In this document: positions 47,600 to 57,290 of the stretch, one piece after another
Layout of the letters: every line of letters begins with the position of its first letter
How positions within the stretch are numbered: the first letter of the stretch is position 1
Assembly (NCBI RefSeq): GCF_900461525.1
Contig: NZ_UGOD01000001.1
Location: 3,330,001-3,394,000, forward strand
Length of the DNA stretch: 64,000 nt
Direction of reading: 5' to 3'
DNA from: Legionella busanensis
Lineage (GTDB): Bacteria; Pseudomonadota; Gammaproteobacteria; Legionellales; Legionellaceae
Made by a program: the position numbers and the translations under genes
The notes under the pieces: generated by a model
Database searches by the model: none
The model's input: the letters and a program-made list of their open reading frames with translations, nothing else
What the model was told of the DNA's origin: nothing

Positions 47600-49606
47600 A
47601 TGACTCGCAAATTAGTAGTAACCAGTGCGTTGCCTTATGCTAACGGCCCACTTCACTTAGGACATTTAGTTGAGCATATTCAAACAGATGTCTGGGTACG
47701 CACACACAAGATGTTAGGTAATACTTGTATCAGTGTTTGTGGGGACGATGCGCATGGCACGCCTATTATGCTAAAAGCAGAACAGCTTGGCATTAGCCCA
47801 GAAGAATTAACTACCCAAATGAAGCAAAGCCATGAACAAGACTTTCAAGATTTTGCTATTCACTATGATTACTATCATACAACCCATTCCAGTGAAAATC
47901 AGGCTTTGGCCAGTAAAATTTATCAGCAACTAGAAGCCAATGGTGACATTGTTAAAAAAACAATACGCCAAGCCTATGATCCCGTGAAAGAAATGTTTTT
48001 GCCTGATCGCTATGTAAAAGGTACCTGCCCAAAATGCAAAACTCCTGATCAATATGGCGATAATTGTGAGGCTTGCGGTGCAACGTATTCAACAACTGAT
48101 TTAATCGATGCAGTTTCAGCTATATCCGGTGCTAAGCCTATCGAAAAAGAATCAGAACACTATTTTTTTGATTTACCACGCTATGAACAATTACTAAAAG
48201 AATGGACTCGCCAAGGCCACTTACAACTAGAGGTAAGTAATAAGCTAGATGAATGGTTTGCAGCTGGCTTAAAACAGTGGGATATTTCGCGCGATGCGCC
48301 TTATTTTGGTTTTCCTATTCCCGGAACTGTGAATAAATTTTTCTATGTCTGGCTAGATGCACCTATTGGTTATATGGCAAGTTTTCAAAAATATTGTGAG
48401 ATAAATGGATTAAATTTTGATGACTACTGGAGTAAAAACTCTAGCGCCGAACTTTACCACTTTGTTGGTAAAGATATTGTTTATTTTCATGCTTTATTTT
48501 GGCCTGCTATACTTGCTGGCAGTAATCATCGTCTTCCTACCGCTATTTTTACTCATGGTTTTTTAACGGTTAATGGCCAAAAAATGTCTAAATCACGTGG
48601 CACTTTTATTGAAGCCAGGACATATCTTAACCATTTACATCCTGAGTATTTGCGTTACTACTTTGCTGCTAAATTAAATGGCCGAGTTGATGATCTTGAT
48701 TTAAATTTTGATGATTTTATTAATCGCGTTAATGCTGATTTAGTTGGTAAGGTTATCAATATTGCTAGCCGCTGTGCAGGCTTTATTAATAAACGCTTTG
48801 ATAATCAGTTAGCAGAAAAGTTAAGTGAGCCAGCACTCTACCAAGATCTTTTAAATCTGCGTGAAACAATTATCGATGCTTACCTACAACGAGATTATGC
48901 AAAAGCAATTCGGCAAATTATGGATTGTGCTGATCGCGTTAATCAATATATAGATACGAATAAACCTTGGGTATTAGCCAAAAACCCAGAGCAACTACCT
49001 GATGTACAAACCATCTGTACAATGGGATTAAATTTATTCCGCATTTTAATAACCTATCTTAAACCTGTGCTTCCTTTAATGGCAACACAAGCTGAATCCT
49101 TTTTAAATTGTGACTCACTTACTTGGAATAGTTTAGATAAACCCCTACTTAATCATGCTATTAAGTCATTTACACCTCTAATGATTCGTGTGGAGCGTGA
49201 TAAGATAGATGCCCTACTTACAGAAACAAAAGAAAATTTAATTAACAATAAGCAATCAAAACCTATGAAACCAACGCAGACAGACTCCATTAGCATCGAT
49301 GATTTTAGTAAAGTTGATTTACGCGTTGCCAAAATTATCGCAGCTGAACCCGTTGAAGGTGCGGATAAATTGTTGCGTCTTAAACTAGATTTAGGCGATA
49401 GTCAAAAACAAGTCTTTGCCGGTATAAAAACAGCTTATGCTCCTGCTGATCTTGTTGGCCGTTTAACAATTGTTGTTGCTAATTTAGCACCACGTACCAT
49501 GCGTTTTGGCGTATCTGAGGGAATGGTTTTAGCCGCTGGTGATGGTAAACAGATTTTTTTATTACAACCTGATACGGGCGCGTTACCCGGTATGAAAGTA
49601 AAATGA
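47600..49606 (+). CDS. metG: methionyl-tRNA synthetase
   Basis: A 668-residue class I synthetase that charges tRNA-Met. [10 protein letters not shown] is the HIGH motif, and GQKMSKSRG the KMSKS loop. The zinc knuckle is [18 protein letters not shown]. The C-terminal tRNA-binding domain runs from about residue 565 to the end ([20 protein letters not shown]). The stop overlaps the rnfB ATG by four bases. Confidence 0.98.
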   Translation: MTRKLVVTSALPYANGPLHLGHLVEHIQTDVWVRTHKMLGNTCISVCGDDAHGTPIMLKAEQLGISPEELTTQMKQSHEQDFQDFAIHYDYYHTTHSSENQALASKIYQQLEANGDIVKKTIRQAYDPVKEMFLPDRYVKGTCPKCKTPDQYGDNCEACGATYSTTDLIDAVSAISGAKPIEKESEHYFFDLPRYEQLLKEWTRQGHLQLEVSNKLDEWFAAGLKQWDISRDAPYFGFPIPGTVNKFFYVWLDAPIGYMASFQKYCEINGLNFDDYWSKNSSAELYHFVGKDIVYFHALFWPAILAGSNHRLPTAIFTHGFLTVNGQKMSKSRGTFIEARTYLNHLHPEYLRYYFAAKLNGRVDDLDLNFDDFINRVNADLVGKVINIASRCAGFINKRFDNQLAEKLSEPALYQDLLNLRETIIDAYLQRDYAKAIRQIMDCADRVNQYIDTNKPWVLAKNPEQLPDVQTICTMGLNLFRILITYLKPVLPLMATQAESFLNCDSLTWNSLDKPLLNHAIKSFTPLMIRVERDKIDALLTETKENLINNKQSKPMKPTQTDSISIDDFSKVDLRVAKIIAAEPVEGADKLLRLKLDLGDSQKQVFAGIKTAYAPADLVGRLTIVVANLAPRTMRFGVSEGMVLAAGDGKQIFLLQPDTGALPGMKVK

Positions 49607-50217
49607 ACATTACAGTAAAAGATATCGACGCCGTACTACCCCAAACTCAATGCGGCGAATGTGGCTTTTCTGGCTGCATGCCCTATGCAGAAGCTTTGCT
49701 GCAAGGCAATACACCTATTGATCGCTGCCCACCAGGTGGGATTGAGACCGTGCAAGCGCTTGCGAAGTTATTAAAAGTAGAGGCTGCTCCGTATCTTTTA
49801 ACTGCCCAAGAGAATAAACGCAAACCCAGTGTTGCGAAAATAAATGAACAAGATTGTATAGGCTGTACAAAGTGCATTCAGGCATGTCCTGTTGATGCCA
49901 TTGTTGGTAGTAGTAAATTAATGCATGTTATTATAAAAACAGAGTGCACAGGTTGCGGGCTTTGCGTGGATCCTTGCCCAGTCGATTGTATTGAAATGCA
50001 ATCACTAGATGAGCCTACCTATGATCATGATATTGCTCGGCAACGCTTCCAAGCTAAACAAATAAGAAAATTACGTGAACAACATGAGCAACAGCAATTA
50101 TATCGCTCTAAAAAACAACTAGCACAGCGTACCCACCTAATGCAAGAGATTGAAGCAAAACAAAACTACATTTTACAAGCCCTTAATCGTGTTAACAGTA
50201 AAAAAAATCATGGATAA
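49603..50217 (+). CDS. rnfB: RnfB-like ferredoxin protein
   Basis: A 204-residue iron-sulphur protein. [16 protein letters not shown] and a later Cys bind one 4Fe-4S cluster; [14 protein letters not shown] and [14 protein letters not shown] bind two more. Normal RnfB starts with a membrane anchor; here none precedes the first cluster ([20 protein letters not shown]), so this copy is soluble. The last 50 residues are a Gln/Lys/Arg-rich helix. No other rnf gene is nearby. It sits between metG and nth, coupled to both by overlaps. Confidence 0.85.
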   Translation: MNITVKDIDAVLPQTQCGECGFSGCMPYAEALLQGNTPIDRCPPGGIETVQALAKLLKVEAAPYLLTAQENKRKPSVAKINEQDCIGCTKCIQACPVDAIVGSSKLMHVIIKTECTGCGLCVDPCPVDCIEMQSLDEPTYDHDIARQRFQAKQIRKLREQHEQQQLYRSKKQLAQRTHLMQEIEAKQNYILQALNRVNSKKNHG

Positions 50218-50842
50218 TTTAACTCGCCAGGAAATTTTTAAACGCTTGCAAGCAGCCAATCCTAATCCAACAACTGAATTAAAATTTAATTCTGCTTTTG
50301 AATTGCTAATTGCAGTTATTTTATCTGCTCAGGCAACTGATGTCAGTGTTAATAAAGCGACTGATAAATTATTTGCTGTTGCTAATACGCCGCAAGCATT
50401 TCTTAAGTTAGGGGAAGAAAACTTAAAAGAATATATAAACAAAATTAATTTATATCGAGGAAAAGCTAGAAACATAATCAAAACGTGTCAAATGCTGCTC
50501 GAAAAGCATCACGGCAATGTTCCAATAACGCGCCCTGAGTTAGAGGCACTGGCAGGCGTTGGCCGTAAAACAGCTAATGTTGTTTTAAACACCGCTTTTA
50601 AACAACCCATGGTAGCGGTTGATACTCATATCTTTCGGGTAGCTAATCGTACAGGTATTGCGCCGGGTAAAAATCCATTAGAGGTTGAACTCAATTTACT
50701 TAATGTTGTTGATGAAGAATTTATTCTTAATGCTCATCATTGGTTACTTTTACACGGTCGTTATGTTTGCGTTGCCCGTAAACCTCACTGCAGCGTCTGT
50801 TCTATTCGTGACTTATGCGAATATCAAGAAAAAACCTTATAA
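50210..50842 (+). CDS. nth: endonuclease III
   Basis: DNA glycosylase/AP lyase for oxidised pyrimidines. ATG 50210 overlaps the end of rnfB by eight bases and gives the normal N-terminus [13 protein letters not shown]. The helix-hairpin-helix LAGVGRKTANVVLN carries the catalytic Lys, VDTHIFRVANR the Asp, and the C-terminal cluster is C-x6-C-x2-C-x5-C (CVARKPHCSVCSIRDLC). About 210 residues, as usual. Confidence 0.97.
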   Translation: MDNLTRQEIFKRLQAANPNPTTELKFNSAFELLIAVILSAQATDVSVNKATDKLFAVANTPQAFLKLGEENLKEYINKINLYRGKARNIIKTCQMLLEKHHGNVPITRPELEALAGVGRKTANVVLNTAFKQPMVAVDTHIFRVANRTGIAPGKNPLEVELNLLNVVDEEFILNAHHWLLLHGRYVCVARKPHCSVCSIRDLCEYQEKTL

Positions 50843-50943
50843 ATTATCTTAATTTTAAGCTCAATAAATTAAACAATAAAATGTCTAGTAAATAATTTAC
50901 TTTAGCCATAGAATAAAATTTCCGACTTCAGCAAGGAGCATTT

Positions 50944-52803
50944 ATGGGGTGGTGGGATAAAAGCAATGAGCCAGATAACGCTGTAGGGAATAATAGTATA
51001 GTTTCTCAAACAACTAGCACAGGTTGGTGGGATAAGATAAAAGGATGGGGCAGCGCTTTATGGAATAGTAACTTGACTGCTCAAGTGACAAACAATGTCA
51101 GTAGTTTTACATATAACACCATTCTAAAATCTGTCGAACTTGCACCTGCAACTGTTAAAACAGCTGCCTCAGTACTTACACATGCACCAACTAGAAGAAT
51201 TGCTTATAATGTCGCACGTATTTTAGTTGAAGATATCGCACCTTATGTTGCAATTAATTATGTCTTTGATTCGCTAAAAAAATACACGCAAGATGAATTA
51301 ATAGAAAAAGATGCACCTTGGGTAAGTACTAGTACTTTCTTACAAACTTCATTAGCTTTATTACAAGTCGCTTTGTGGGCTTATAATACCCGCAGAAAAA
51401 CGCAGGCAACAGTACGTATGACTGTTGTAGCCATTGAAGCGGCTAAATCATTAAGTACAGTTAATAATGACTTACCAAAACAAGTCTGCATTGACGAAAA
51501 CTGTGATCTATTTCGCTACGTACGTGGTAATTTTCGTGATCTTACAACTTTTTGGGCTACGGAAGTAGCTTTATCCTTAGTTGGGTATTTGCCACTAGGT
51601 GATAAAATTGTGCCAGTTCTATCTGTTTTTCACCGCGGACGTTATGCTTTAACTATGGTATTACCCGATTTATGCCAACGTCATCAAGTAGAATATTTAA
51701 AAGAGTATGCTGAGCTACCAATAACATTAGGTATCCATGAATTCATTTCAACAACCTTACTAAGCTGGGGTATTGAATCATTAACAGGCATACCCAGACA
51801 TTACTATAAACCTTTCGTAGCTCAAGCCATGCTTTTAACCCAAATCAGTGTTGTAGCACACTCACGCTTGCCACCACCCGTTATTCAATCGCAACGAAAA
51901 ATTATTGACCCTGTTGGCGCTTACCAGAGCTTTATCGGATTTATTTTTGACATTGTATCCTCTGGCCTTAAGAAACAACTTCCTCTTTTATTGCAAGGGC
52001 CACCAACTAATATCCCTTGGCAAACAATTTACAATTTAGCAAAAGAAGTACAAAAAAATCCTTATACCCAAAAAATTGAAACAATTATTCTACCCCGCAT
52101 GCTACATAGCTCAGAAGCCTTTATTTCTGACCCCGTTATTCAACCTTATTGGCTGTATTTACGTGAACGCTCTATTTTAGCTTTAAAAGCAATAGAAAAT
52201 TCAAAAGAATCATTTTTAAAAATTTCCAAAGTAGCAACGGTTGATCCTGGAAAAGCAGCTAAATTAATGTTAATTAAAGTTGCGGTTTATGATCCCCAAA
52301 AAGCGGCGAAGTTATTATGGTTAATTTTTGGAATACCTAAATCTATTGGCCGTGAAGTATTAACATTATTAGGTAAGAAAGAATTTATGCTTGATCTTGG
52401 CTCTATCCGCAGAAAATTAGAGTCTTTAGAAGTTAAGAAGTCACTCAAAGAAGTTGATTTAAGTCCGTTAGCAATTCAACTAAGGCAAGCAGATTCTACA
52501 AAAGCATTAATGCCACCACCACCTCCAGCAAGTGAAGATAAGGAAGAAGGTAAAAAAGTAGATGCTAAAGCGATAATTAATCCGAGAAAGAATACAGGCA
52601 CTAATCCAGCAAAAAATATTATTATTACTTCAAATCGACCAGCACTACATAAACAGCCTACTAATTTAATTCAGACTAAATTTACTCCCCCTATTGTCTC
52701 TAAACTATCAACGAATAACCTTCGTATGTTTAATTCGAGTGAATCTGATCAACAAGATAAATCTGAACTCGATTCTATTGATGGCATGAGCTTATTCTTA
52801 TAG
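50944..52803 (+). CDS. large hypothetical protein with GWWDK repeats, candidate effector
   Basis: A 619-residue protein with no signal peptide. The N-terminus holds two short tryptophan repeats, MGWWDKSNE and TGWWDKIKGWG, spaced 26 residues apart. The body is helical with some moderately apolar helices (about 135-155, 200-250 and 305-335). The last 120 residues are hydrophilic, with a run of prolines (MPPPPPAS) and a Lys/Asn-rich tail. GAGCA precedes ATG. I recognise no family; its length, layout and lone position fit a translocated substrate, which is inference. Confidence 0.65.
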   Translation: MGWWDKSNEPDNAVGNNSIVSQTTSTGWWDKIKGWGSALWNSNLTAQVTNNVSSFTYNTILKSVELAPATVKTAASVLTHAPTRRIAYNVARILVEDIAPYVAINYVFDSLKKYTQDELIEKDAPWVSTSTFLQTSLALLQVALWAYNTRRKTQATVRMTVVAIEAAKSLSTVNNDLPKQVCIDENCDLFRYVRGNFRDLTTFWATEVALSLVGYLPLGDKIVPVLSVFHRGRYALTMVLPDLCQRHQVEYLKEYAELPITLGIHEFISTTLLSWGIESLTGIPRHYYKPFVAQAMLLTQISVVAHSRLPPPVIQSQRKIIDPVGAYQSFIGFIFDIVSSGLKKQLPLLLQGPPTNIPWQTIYNLAKEVQKNPYTQKIETIILPRMLHSSEAFISDPVIQPYWLYLRERSILALKAIENSKESFLKISKVATVDPGKAAKLMLIKVAVYDPQKAAKLLWLIFGIPKSIGREVLTLLGKKEFMLDLGSIRRKLESLEVKKSLKEVDLSPLAIQLRQADSTKALMPPPPPASEDKEEGKKVDAKAIINPRKNTGTNPAKNIIITSNRPALHKQPTNLIQTKFTPPIVSKLSTNNLRMFNSSESDQQDKSELDSIDGMSLFL

Positions 52804-53219
52804 ATATTTATTTTGTCTATTAAATGTCGCAGGCTTACTGCGGCATTTAGAATAATCTACTGCAGTAATGGTTAGCACCTATGAATTTTATTTTAGTAAT
52901 GCATAAATTTTAATTTAATTCTCATTAGCTACAATTTTAATAAAGAGATTTAGCTAGATTTGCCAAATAAATAATGATAGTGTTATATTACCGGGCAGCC
53001 AATCTAAATTAGATACTTTACCTGCTATAGATTTTATAATGCCCTACTTGACCGGCATGAGGTATAAGTCAATCTATTGAACCAAAATAAAGAAAAGTTA
53101 CGCTAGTTTTTGTCCAAATCTTTACTGTAAATAATGAGAGAGTTAACTCAGTAGTTACAGAAAAAACTAGTTAATTACTCAAGGATTTATGCGCTGTAGT
53201 TTTAGTAAATGGTTTTAAT
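52804..53219. other. intergenic region; terminator hairpin, otherwise no feature
   Basis: TAAATGTCGCAG (52821-52832) and CTGCGGCATTTA (52838-52849) form a hairpin that should end the preceding gene. I see nothing else in about 370 bases. Confidence 0.6.
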
Positions 53220-54503
53220 ATGAATTTAATTGCTACACCATTTTACGATCGTAGGTTCATGTCTCTTACATTGGCAATAGTAATTTGTTTAATTCTTCTA
53301 ATTAATGTTTCATTTAAAATCATCGTAATTCATGGTTTATTTTTTACAGCTAATAGTGTCCTATGCTCTTTAATTGCTGGTCTATATCTTTTAGTATTAA
53401 AAAATTGTAATTTAATGCAACAACGGCAAGTTTTAAATCAATCTTTACTAGCTTTATATCTCTTTTCTATCGGTGTTTACCTTTTATTAAATTTACCTTC
53501 GATAGGAAATATACGTAATACACTTGCTTATCAAATTGTCTTTGAAGAGATACCTCGAAAATTTTTCTCTTCAACGATTGCTTTTGGTATTAGCTTTTAC
53601 CTGCCGCATCTCCTAGTTTCATCACGATACCCTCAGGTCTTTAATTCACCACATAAATGTATGTTGTTGTCTTTGTTAGGTGGTTATACTTTTTTTTCGA
53701 TTGATTTTTTATTACTTTTCTCTGAGCCTTATACTAAGAATTTTGGCTTAATTTATATGGATTCTTTGCTAATCACCGCAAGTATTTTATTACTTATAGG
53801 TATTAGTTTTTTAACTTATATACTTACGCTACATAATAGTAAAACGTTTACTAAACCCGATTACTTTTTTAATCCTTATTATCATTATTTAACTGGCTTA
53901 GCGGTTATTGTTTTATTAATTTGTTTTGCTTGTGAATACCGTCTAATCTCTTTGGGCGATCATCGGATTATAGCAGCTAATGGTATTTTATTTCCTTTTA
54001 CTATGCTGATTAGTAGTTTAGTAGGCGAATTATTTGGTTATAGGGCTAATTTATATTTAATATTTATTATGATCTCAGCGGAATTAGTTTTTGATCTGCT
54101 GTTTTTATCCACTATCTTATTACCATCTCCTGATTTTTTTAATTTAAATCCTTATTATTCTTTCATAATGCCTAAACGAATTCCCATGATGACATTAGCA
54201 ATATTAATTGCCTTTAGTAGTAATGCATTTTTACTTGAAAAATTTAATAAAAATAATTATGTCACTTCTCGTTTTATACGTATTTTGACTGCTAGTATGC
54301 TTGCCAATACCTTACTTTGTATTATCAACTATACTATTTTATTTGCGGGTATTTATCCTTACGAAGAACTCTTTAATTTAAGCTTAAGTGGTTGGGTTTA
54401 TAAATTTGTAGTTACTCTTTTTAGCTTACCTTTTGTCCTTTATTTATATAATAAATTACAAAAAAAAACAGAAATTACAAATCTTAAATTAGCTACCTGT
54501 TAA
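53220..54503 (+). CDS. VUT/YhhQ-family transporter, double-sized
   Basis: A 427-residue protein with about twelve hydrophobic segments. In the second half, AANGILFPFTMLISSLVGEL followed by FGYRANLYLIFIMI matches the VUT/YhhQ family, which imports 7-cyano-7-deazaguanine and related queuosine precursors. YhhQ is about 220 residues, so this one carries an N-terminal half of similar size (FHGLF-like start), probably from an old duplication. The substrate is inferred only from the family. Confidence 0.65.
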   Translation: MNLIATPFYDRRFMSLTLAIVICLILLINVSFKIIVIHGLFFTANSVLCSLIAGLYLLVLKNCNLMQQRQVLNQSLLALYLFSIGVYLLLNLPSIGNIRNTLAYQIVFEEIPRKFFSSTIAFGISFYLPHLLVSSRYPQVFNSPHKCMLLSLLGGYTFFSIDFLLLFSEPYTKNFGLIYMDSLLITASILLLIGISFLTYILTLHNSKTFTKPDYFFNPYYHYLTGLAVIVLLICFACEYRLISLGDHRIIAANGILFPFTMLISSLVGELFGYRANLYLIFIMISAELVFDLLFLSTILLPSPDFFNLNPYYSFIMPKRIPMMTLAILIAFSSNAFLLEKFNKNNYVTSRFIRILTASMLANTLLCIINYTILFAGIYPYEELFNLSLSGWVYKFVVTLFSLPFVLYLYNKLQKKTEITNLKLATC

Positions 54504-54598
54504 TTAACGTGAATTCGCCATAAAATATATTCATGATAACGTTCGTTTAGCGCCATGAAAGAGCCTTCGTCTCTTTTCTGGCGAACTCACGTTAATTA
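54501..54598. repeat. 98-bp palindromic repeat between convergent genes
   Basis: TAATTAACGTGAATTCGCCA (54501-54520) and TGGCGAACTCACGTTAATTA (54579-54598) close a long imperfect hairpin. Its reverse strand matches module A of the element after katE (GAGTTCG, AAAGAGAC, AAGGCTCTTTCATG, CGCTAAACGAACGTTATC). Confidence 0.8.
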
Positions 54599-54630
54599 TT
54601 TAAATTAAATAATACAGGTTAGATATTTTA

Positions 54631-56013
54631 TTATTTCTTTTTTATAGGCCTTTTCCAACCTAAAATTGTCTTTTGTCGATTTTCGCATATTGTTAGTTCA
54701 CCTGCAGGAACATCCTTACGAATAGTACTACCAGCACCAACTGTTGCGTAAGCACCTACTTTAACGGGTGCAACTAATTGGGTATCTGAGCCAATAAAAG
54801 CCCCATCTTCAATAATGGTTTGATGTTTATTTGCGCCATCATAATTACAAGTAATGGTACCAGCGCCAATATTAACATCTTTACCTAAAGTTACATCACC
54901 CAAATAACTTAAGTGACTGGCTTTACTGCCCTCAGCAAAGACAGCGTTCTTAGTCTCAACAAAATTGCCTATTTTACATTGCCGTCCTAATTGGGTACCC
55001 GGACGTAAACGAGCAAAAGGTCCTATTTGACATTGTTCTTCGATTTTACATTTTTCAAGGACACTATTTGCTAAGATTTCAGAGCCAGTGCCTAAAGTTA
55101 CATTGGTAAGGACACAATTAGGTCCAATAGAGCAATTATCCCCTATAATTACATCCCCAATAAAAATACAATTAACATCAATAAATACATCTCGACCACA
55201 AACTAATTTACCGCGTATATCAATGCGATTAGCATCAGCAATCATAACACCACTTAATAATAATTGTTCGGCTTGCCGTTGCTGCCAGGCTCGCTCCATT
55301 TGCTGTAATTGTAATCGGGTATTCACTCCTTGAATTTCTAAATTATCTTCTGTTGTAAAAGAATTAATGCTATATCCTTCGTGAACTGCAAAAGAAATGA
55401 TTTCAGTAAGATAATATTCCTTCTGGGCATTATTATTATTAAGTAAAGGTAGCCATCGTTCTAAGTCTTTCGCCGGAATACAACAAATTCCCGTGTAAAT
55501 TTCATTAACTTGCTTTTGTTCTAGAGTGGCATCTTTTTCTTCGACGATTTCTTTTATAGCGCCTGTATGATCACGAATAATTCGTCCAAGCCCCGTTGGG
55601 TCAGGTAAATTTGCTACTAATAAAGCAAGAGAGCCAATAGACTTATTAAAGCTACAAGCCATTTCAACTAATTTTTGCAACGTATGCACCTGAATTAAAG
55701 GGACATCCCCTGAAAGAATCAATACCTGGGAATTAATTGAAAGATGAGACAAAGCTTGTTTAACCGCATGCCCTGTACCTAATTGCTGATCTTGTGAAAT
55801 CCAATTGACCTCTAAATTATTTAATTCTTGTCTGACTTGTTCGCCACCATGGCCATAAACGATATGAATAGCGGCTGGCTTTAATTGTTGAGCTGTAGTA
55901 ATGACATGCTGCAACAAAGGCACACCTGCAAGTGTATGAAGTACTTTTGGTTTAGCAGAATACATCCTTTTACCTTGTCCCGCTGCAAGTATAATAATCT
56001 CTAAAGATATCAT
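54631..56013 (-). CDS. glmU: bifunctional UDP-GlcNAc pyrophosphorylase / GlcN-1-P acetyltransferase
   Basis: A 460-residue enzyme for UDP-N-acetylglucosamine, the precursor of peptidoglycan and LPS. The N-terminal uridyltransferase has LAAGQGKRMYSAKPKVLH and the C-terminal half is a left-handed beta helix with hexapeptide repeats (IGDNCSIGPNCVL...) and the acetyltransferase His segment GNFVETKNAVF. It stands alone on the minus strand, convergent with the VUT gene. Confidence 0.97.
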   Translation of the reverse strand: MISLEIIILAAGQGKRMYSAKPKVLHTLAGVPLLQHVITTAQQLKPAAIHIVYGHGGEQVRQELNNLEVNWISQDQQLGTGHAVKQALSHLSINSQVLILSGDVPLIQVHTLQKLVEMACSFNKSIGSLALLVANLPDPTGLGRIIRDHTGAIKEIVEEKDATLEQKQVNEIYTGICCIPAKDLERWLPLLNNNNAQKEYYLTEIISFAVHEGYSINSFTTEDNLEIQGVNTRLQLQQMERAWQQRQAEQLLLSGVMIADANRIDIRGKLVCGRDVFIDVNCIFIGDVIIGDNCSIGPNCVLTNVTLGTGSEILANSVLEKCKIEEQCQIGPFARLRPGTQLGRQCKIGNFVETKNAVFAEGSKASHLSYLGDVTLGKDVNIGAGTITCNYDGANKHQTIIEDGAFIGSDTQLVAPVKVGAYATVGAGSTIRKDVPAGELTICENRQKTILGWKRPIKKK

Positions 56014-56145
56014 TACTGTAATTTCCTTAAGCTAATTGGCATCATCCTAGCTGCTAGATACCTGATTTAAGCAATTTGATTTGATATTGCTAATATTATA
56101 ATTACTGATATGATAAAAAAATTGCGCCACAAGGAGTAGTGTAAA

Positions 56146-57156
56146 ATGACTATTTTTCTAAAAATAATTCGTGATCACTTAATTAATGAGTTAACAGATT
56201 ATATGGGTAACTCTTCCGCTGCAGATAAATCTTTTTTTAATCGTATTTCTCAGTCTTTAAGTGCGGGCCGAGAAAGCACACTTTCAACTAAAAAGCGTGC
56301 TATTGCAAGTCAATTGCTTCATACATTAAATAATCTTAATCCTTCAATACCTGCTTTACCAAAAGCACCTGATACAAATTTAAAGGAAAAAGATAAGGAA
56401 TCAAAGTTACAATCGGATAAAACAGAAATTTCACTTGCCCCTGATAACCTCGATGAATCTATTCTAATAGGAGAAAAGACATTTCAAGATAAAGCAATCG
56501 CAGAGCAAATTATTAAACTATTAACAGATGCTAAAGATGAGGCAAAGAAAATTTGTGATGCTTTAAATTATGATGAAGGTACATTTGGTCCTTTGATTCT
56601 CGATAATGTAAAAGTCATTAATAAATTCTTAGAGAAATTAACTGATATGCAACTACAGGATGTCCTTGATGACTCAGATCCTTATAATAAATTCTGCTTT
56701 CACATGGCGAGTTATTTATTCAAAAATACATTAGCTGAACTACACTCTAGTACCTTAGATAAAATAACTAATAACCCTAAAATAACTAACTCTCGTAAAC
56801 TTACTCGAGAGAAAGAAGAGCTTGTTAAAGAGATGATTAAAACATGTAAAGAAGATTTGGATGTATTAAATAAAAATCATAGTAAATATCGTCAACATCG
56901 GCAAAAGTGTGTTCTAGATAATATAGGTGAATTAAAAAGAAGAAATGTTGATAAAGTTAATGAATACGGTATAAATGTGAGTGTACCTATTACTTTTGCT
57001 TTTTTCTCTACACTTAATATCAATGCCCCCAAACTAGGCCCTGAAGCAGGAACACTTAACAACTGTTTAACGCTTGCAGAAAATGAAATAAGAATGGAAA
57101 ACCTAGGACAGCTAGTAGAGAATAATACTTCAAGTGTCAACACACTTTCGCTATAG
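56146..57156 (+). CDS. hypothetical helical protein, candidate effector
   Basis: A 336-residue, soluble and mostly helical protein. It begins MTIFLKIIRDHLINELTDYM and its middle is charged and coiled (about 125-260: LTREKEELVKEMIKTCKEDL). A short stretch near 270-290 (VSVPITFAFFSTLN) is hydrophobic. No domain recognised. AAGGAG precedes the ATG. The C-terminal 20 residues contain several Glu (LAENEIRMENLGQLVENN), a composition common in Dot/Icm secretion signals; weak evidence. Confidence 0.6.
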   Translation: MTIFLKIIRDHLINELTDYMGNSSAADKSFFNRISQSLSAGRESTLSTKKRAIASQLLHTLNNLNPSIPALPKAPDTNLKEKDKESKLQSDKTEISLAPDNLDESILIGEKTFQDKAIAEQIIKLLTDAKDEAKKICDALNYDEGTFGPLILDNVKVINKFLEKLTDMQLQDVLDDSDPYNKFCFHMASYLFKNTLAELHSSTLDKITNNPKITNSRKLTREKEELVKEMIKTCKEDLDVLNKNHSKYRQHRQKCVLDNIGELKRRNVDKVNEYGINVSVPITFAFFSTLNINAPKLGPEAGTLNNCLTLAENEIRMENLGQLVENNTSSVNTLSL

Positions 57157-57190
57157 AAGATAATATATTTTTATAGAATCCAAACAAATA

Positions 57191-57227
57191 TTATCCCGTA
57201 AGATGCTTACGCATTTATACGGGATAT
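57191..57227. repeat. palindromic repeat, module B copy
   Basis: ATCCCGTA (57193-57200) pairs with TACGGGAT (57218-57225), as in module B after katE. It lies between convergent genes and may terminate both. Confidence 0.7.
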
Positions 57228-57290
57228 AGATATCCAATATTTATTTACTATAAATGGAGAAAACAATTTAGATGCTAAACGAATACTAAT

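Noticed and set aside
56080-56145. PmrA box before the gene at 56146
   Set aside because: GCTAATATT is one base off the nonamer and has no second half-site; AT-rich DNA gives such matches by chance.
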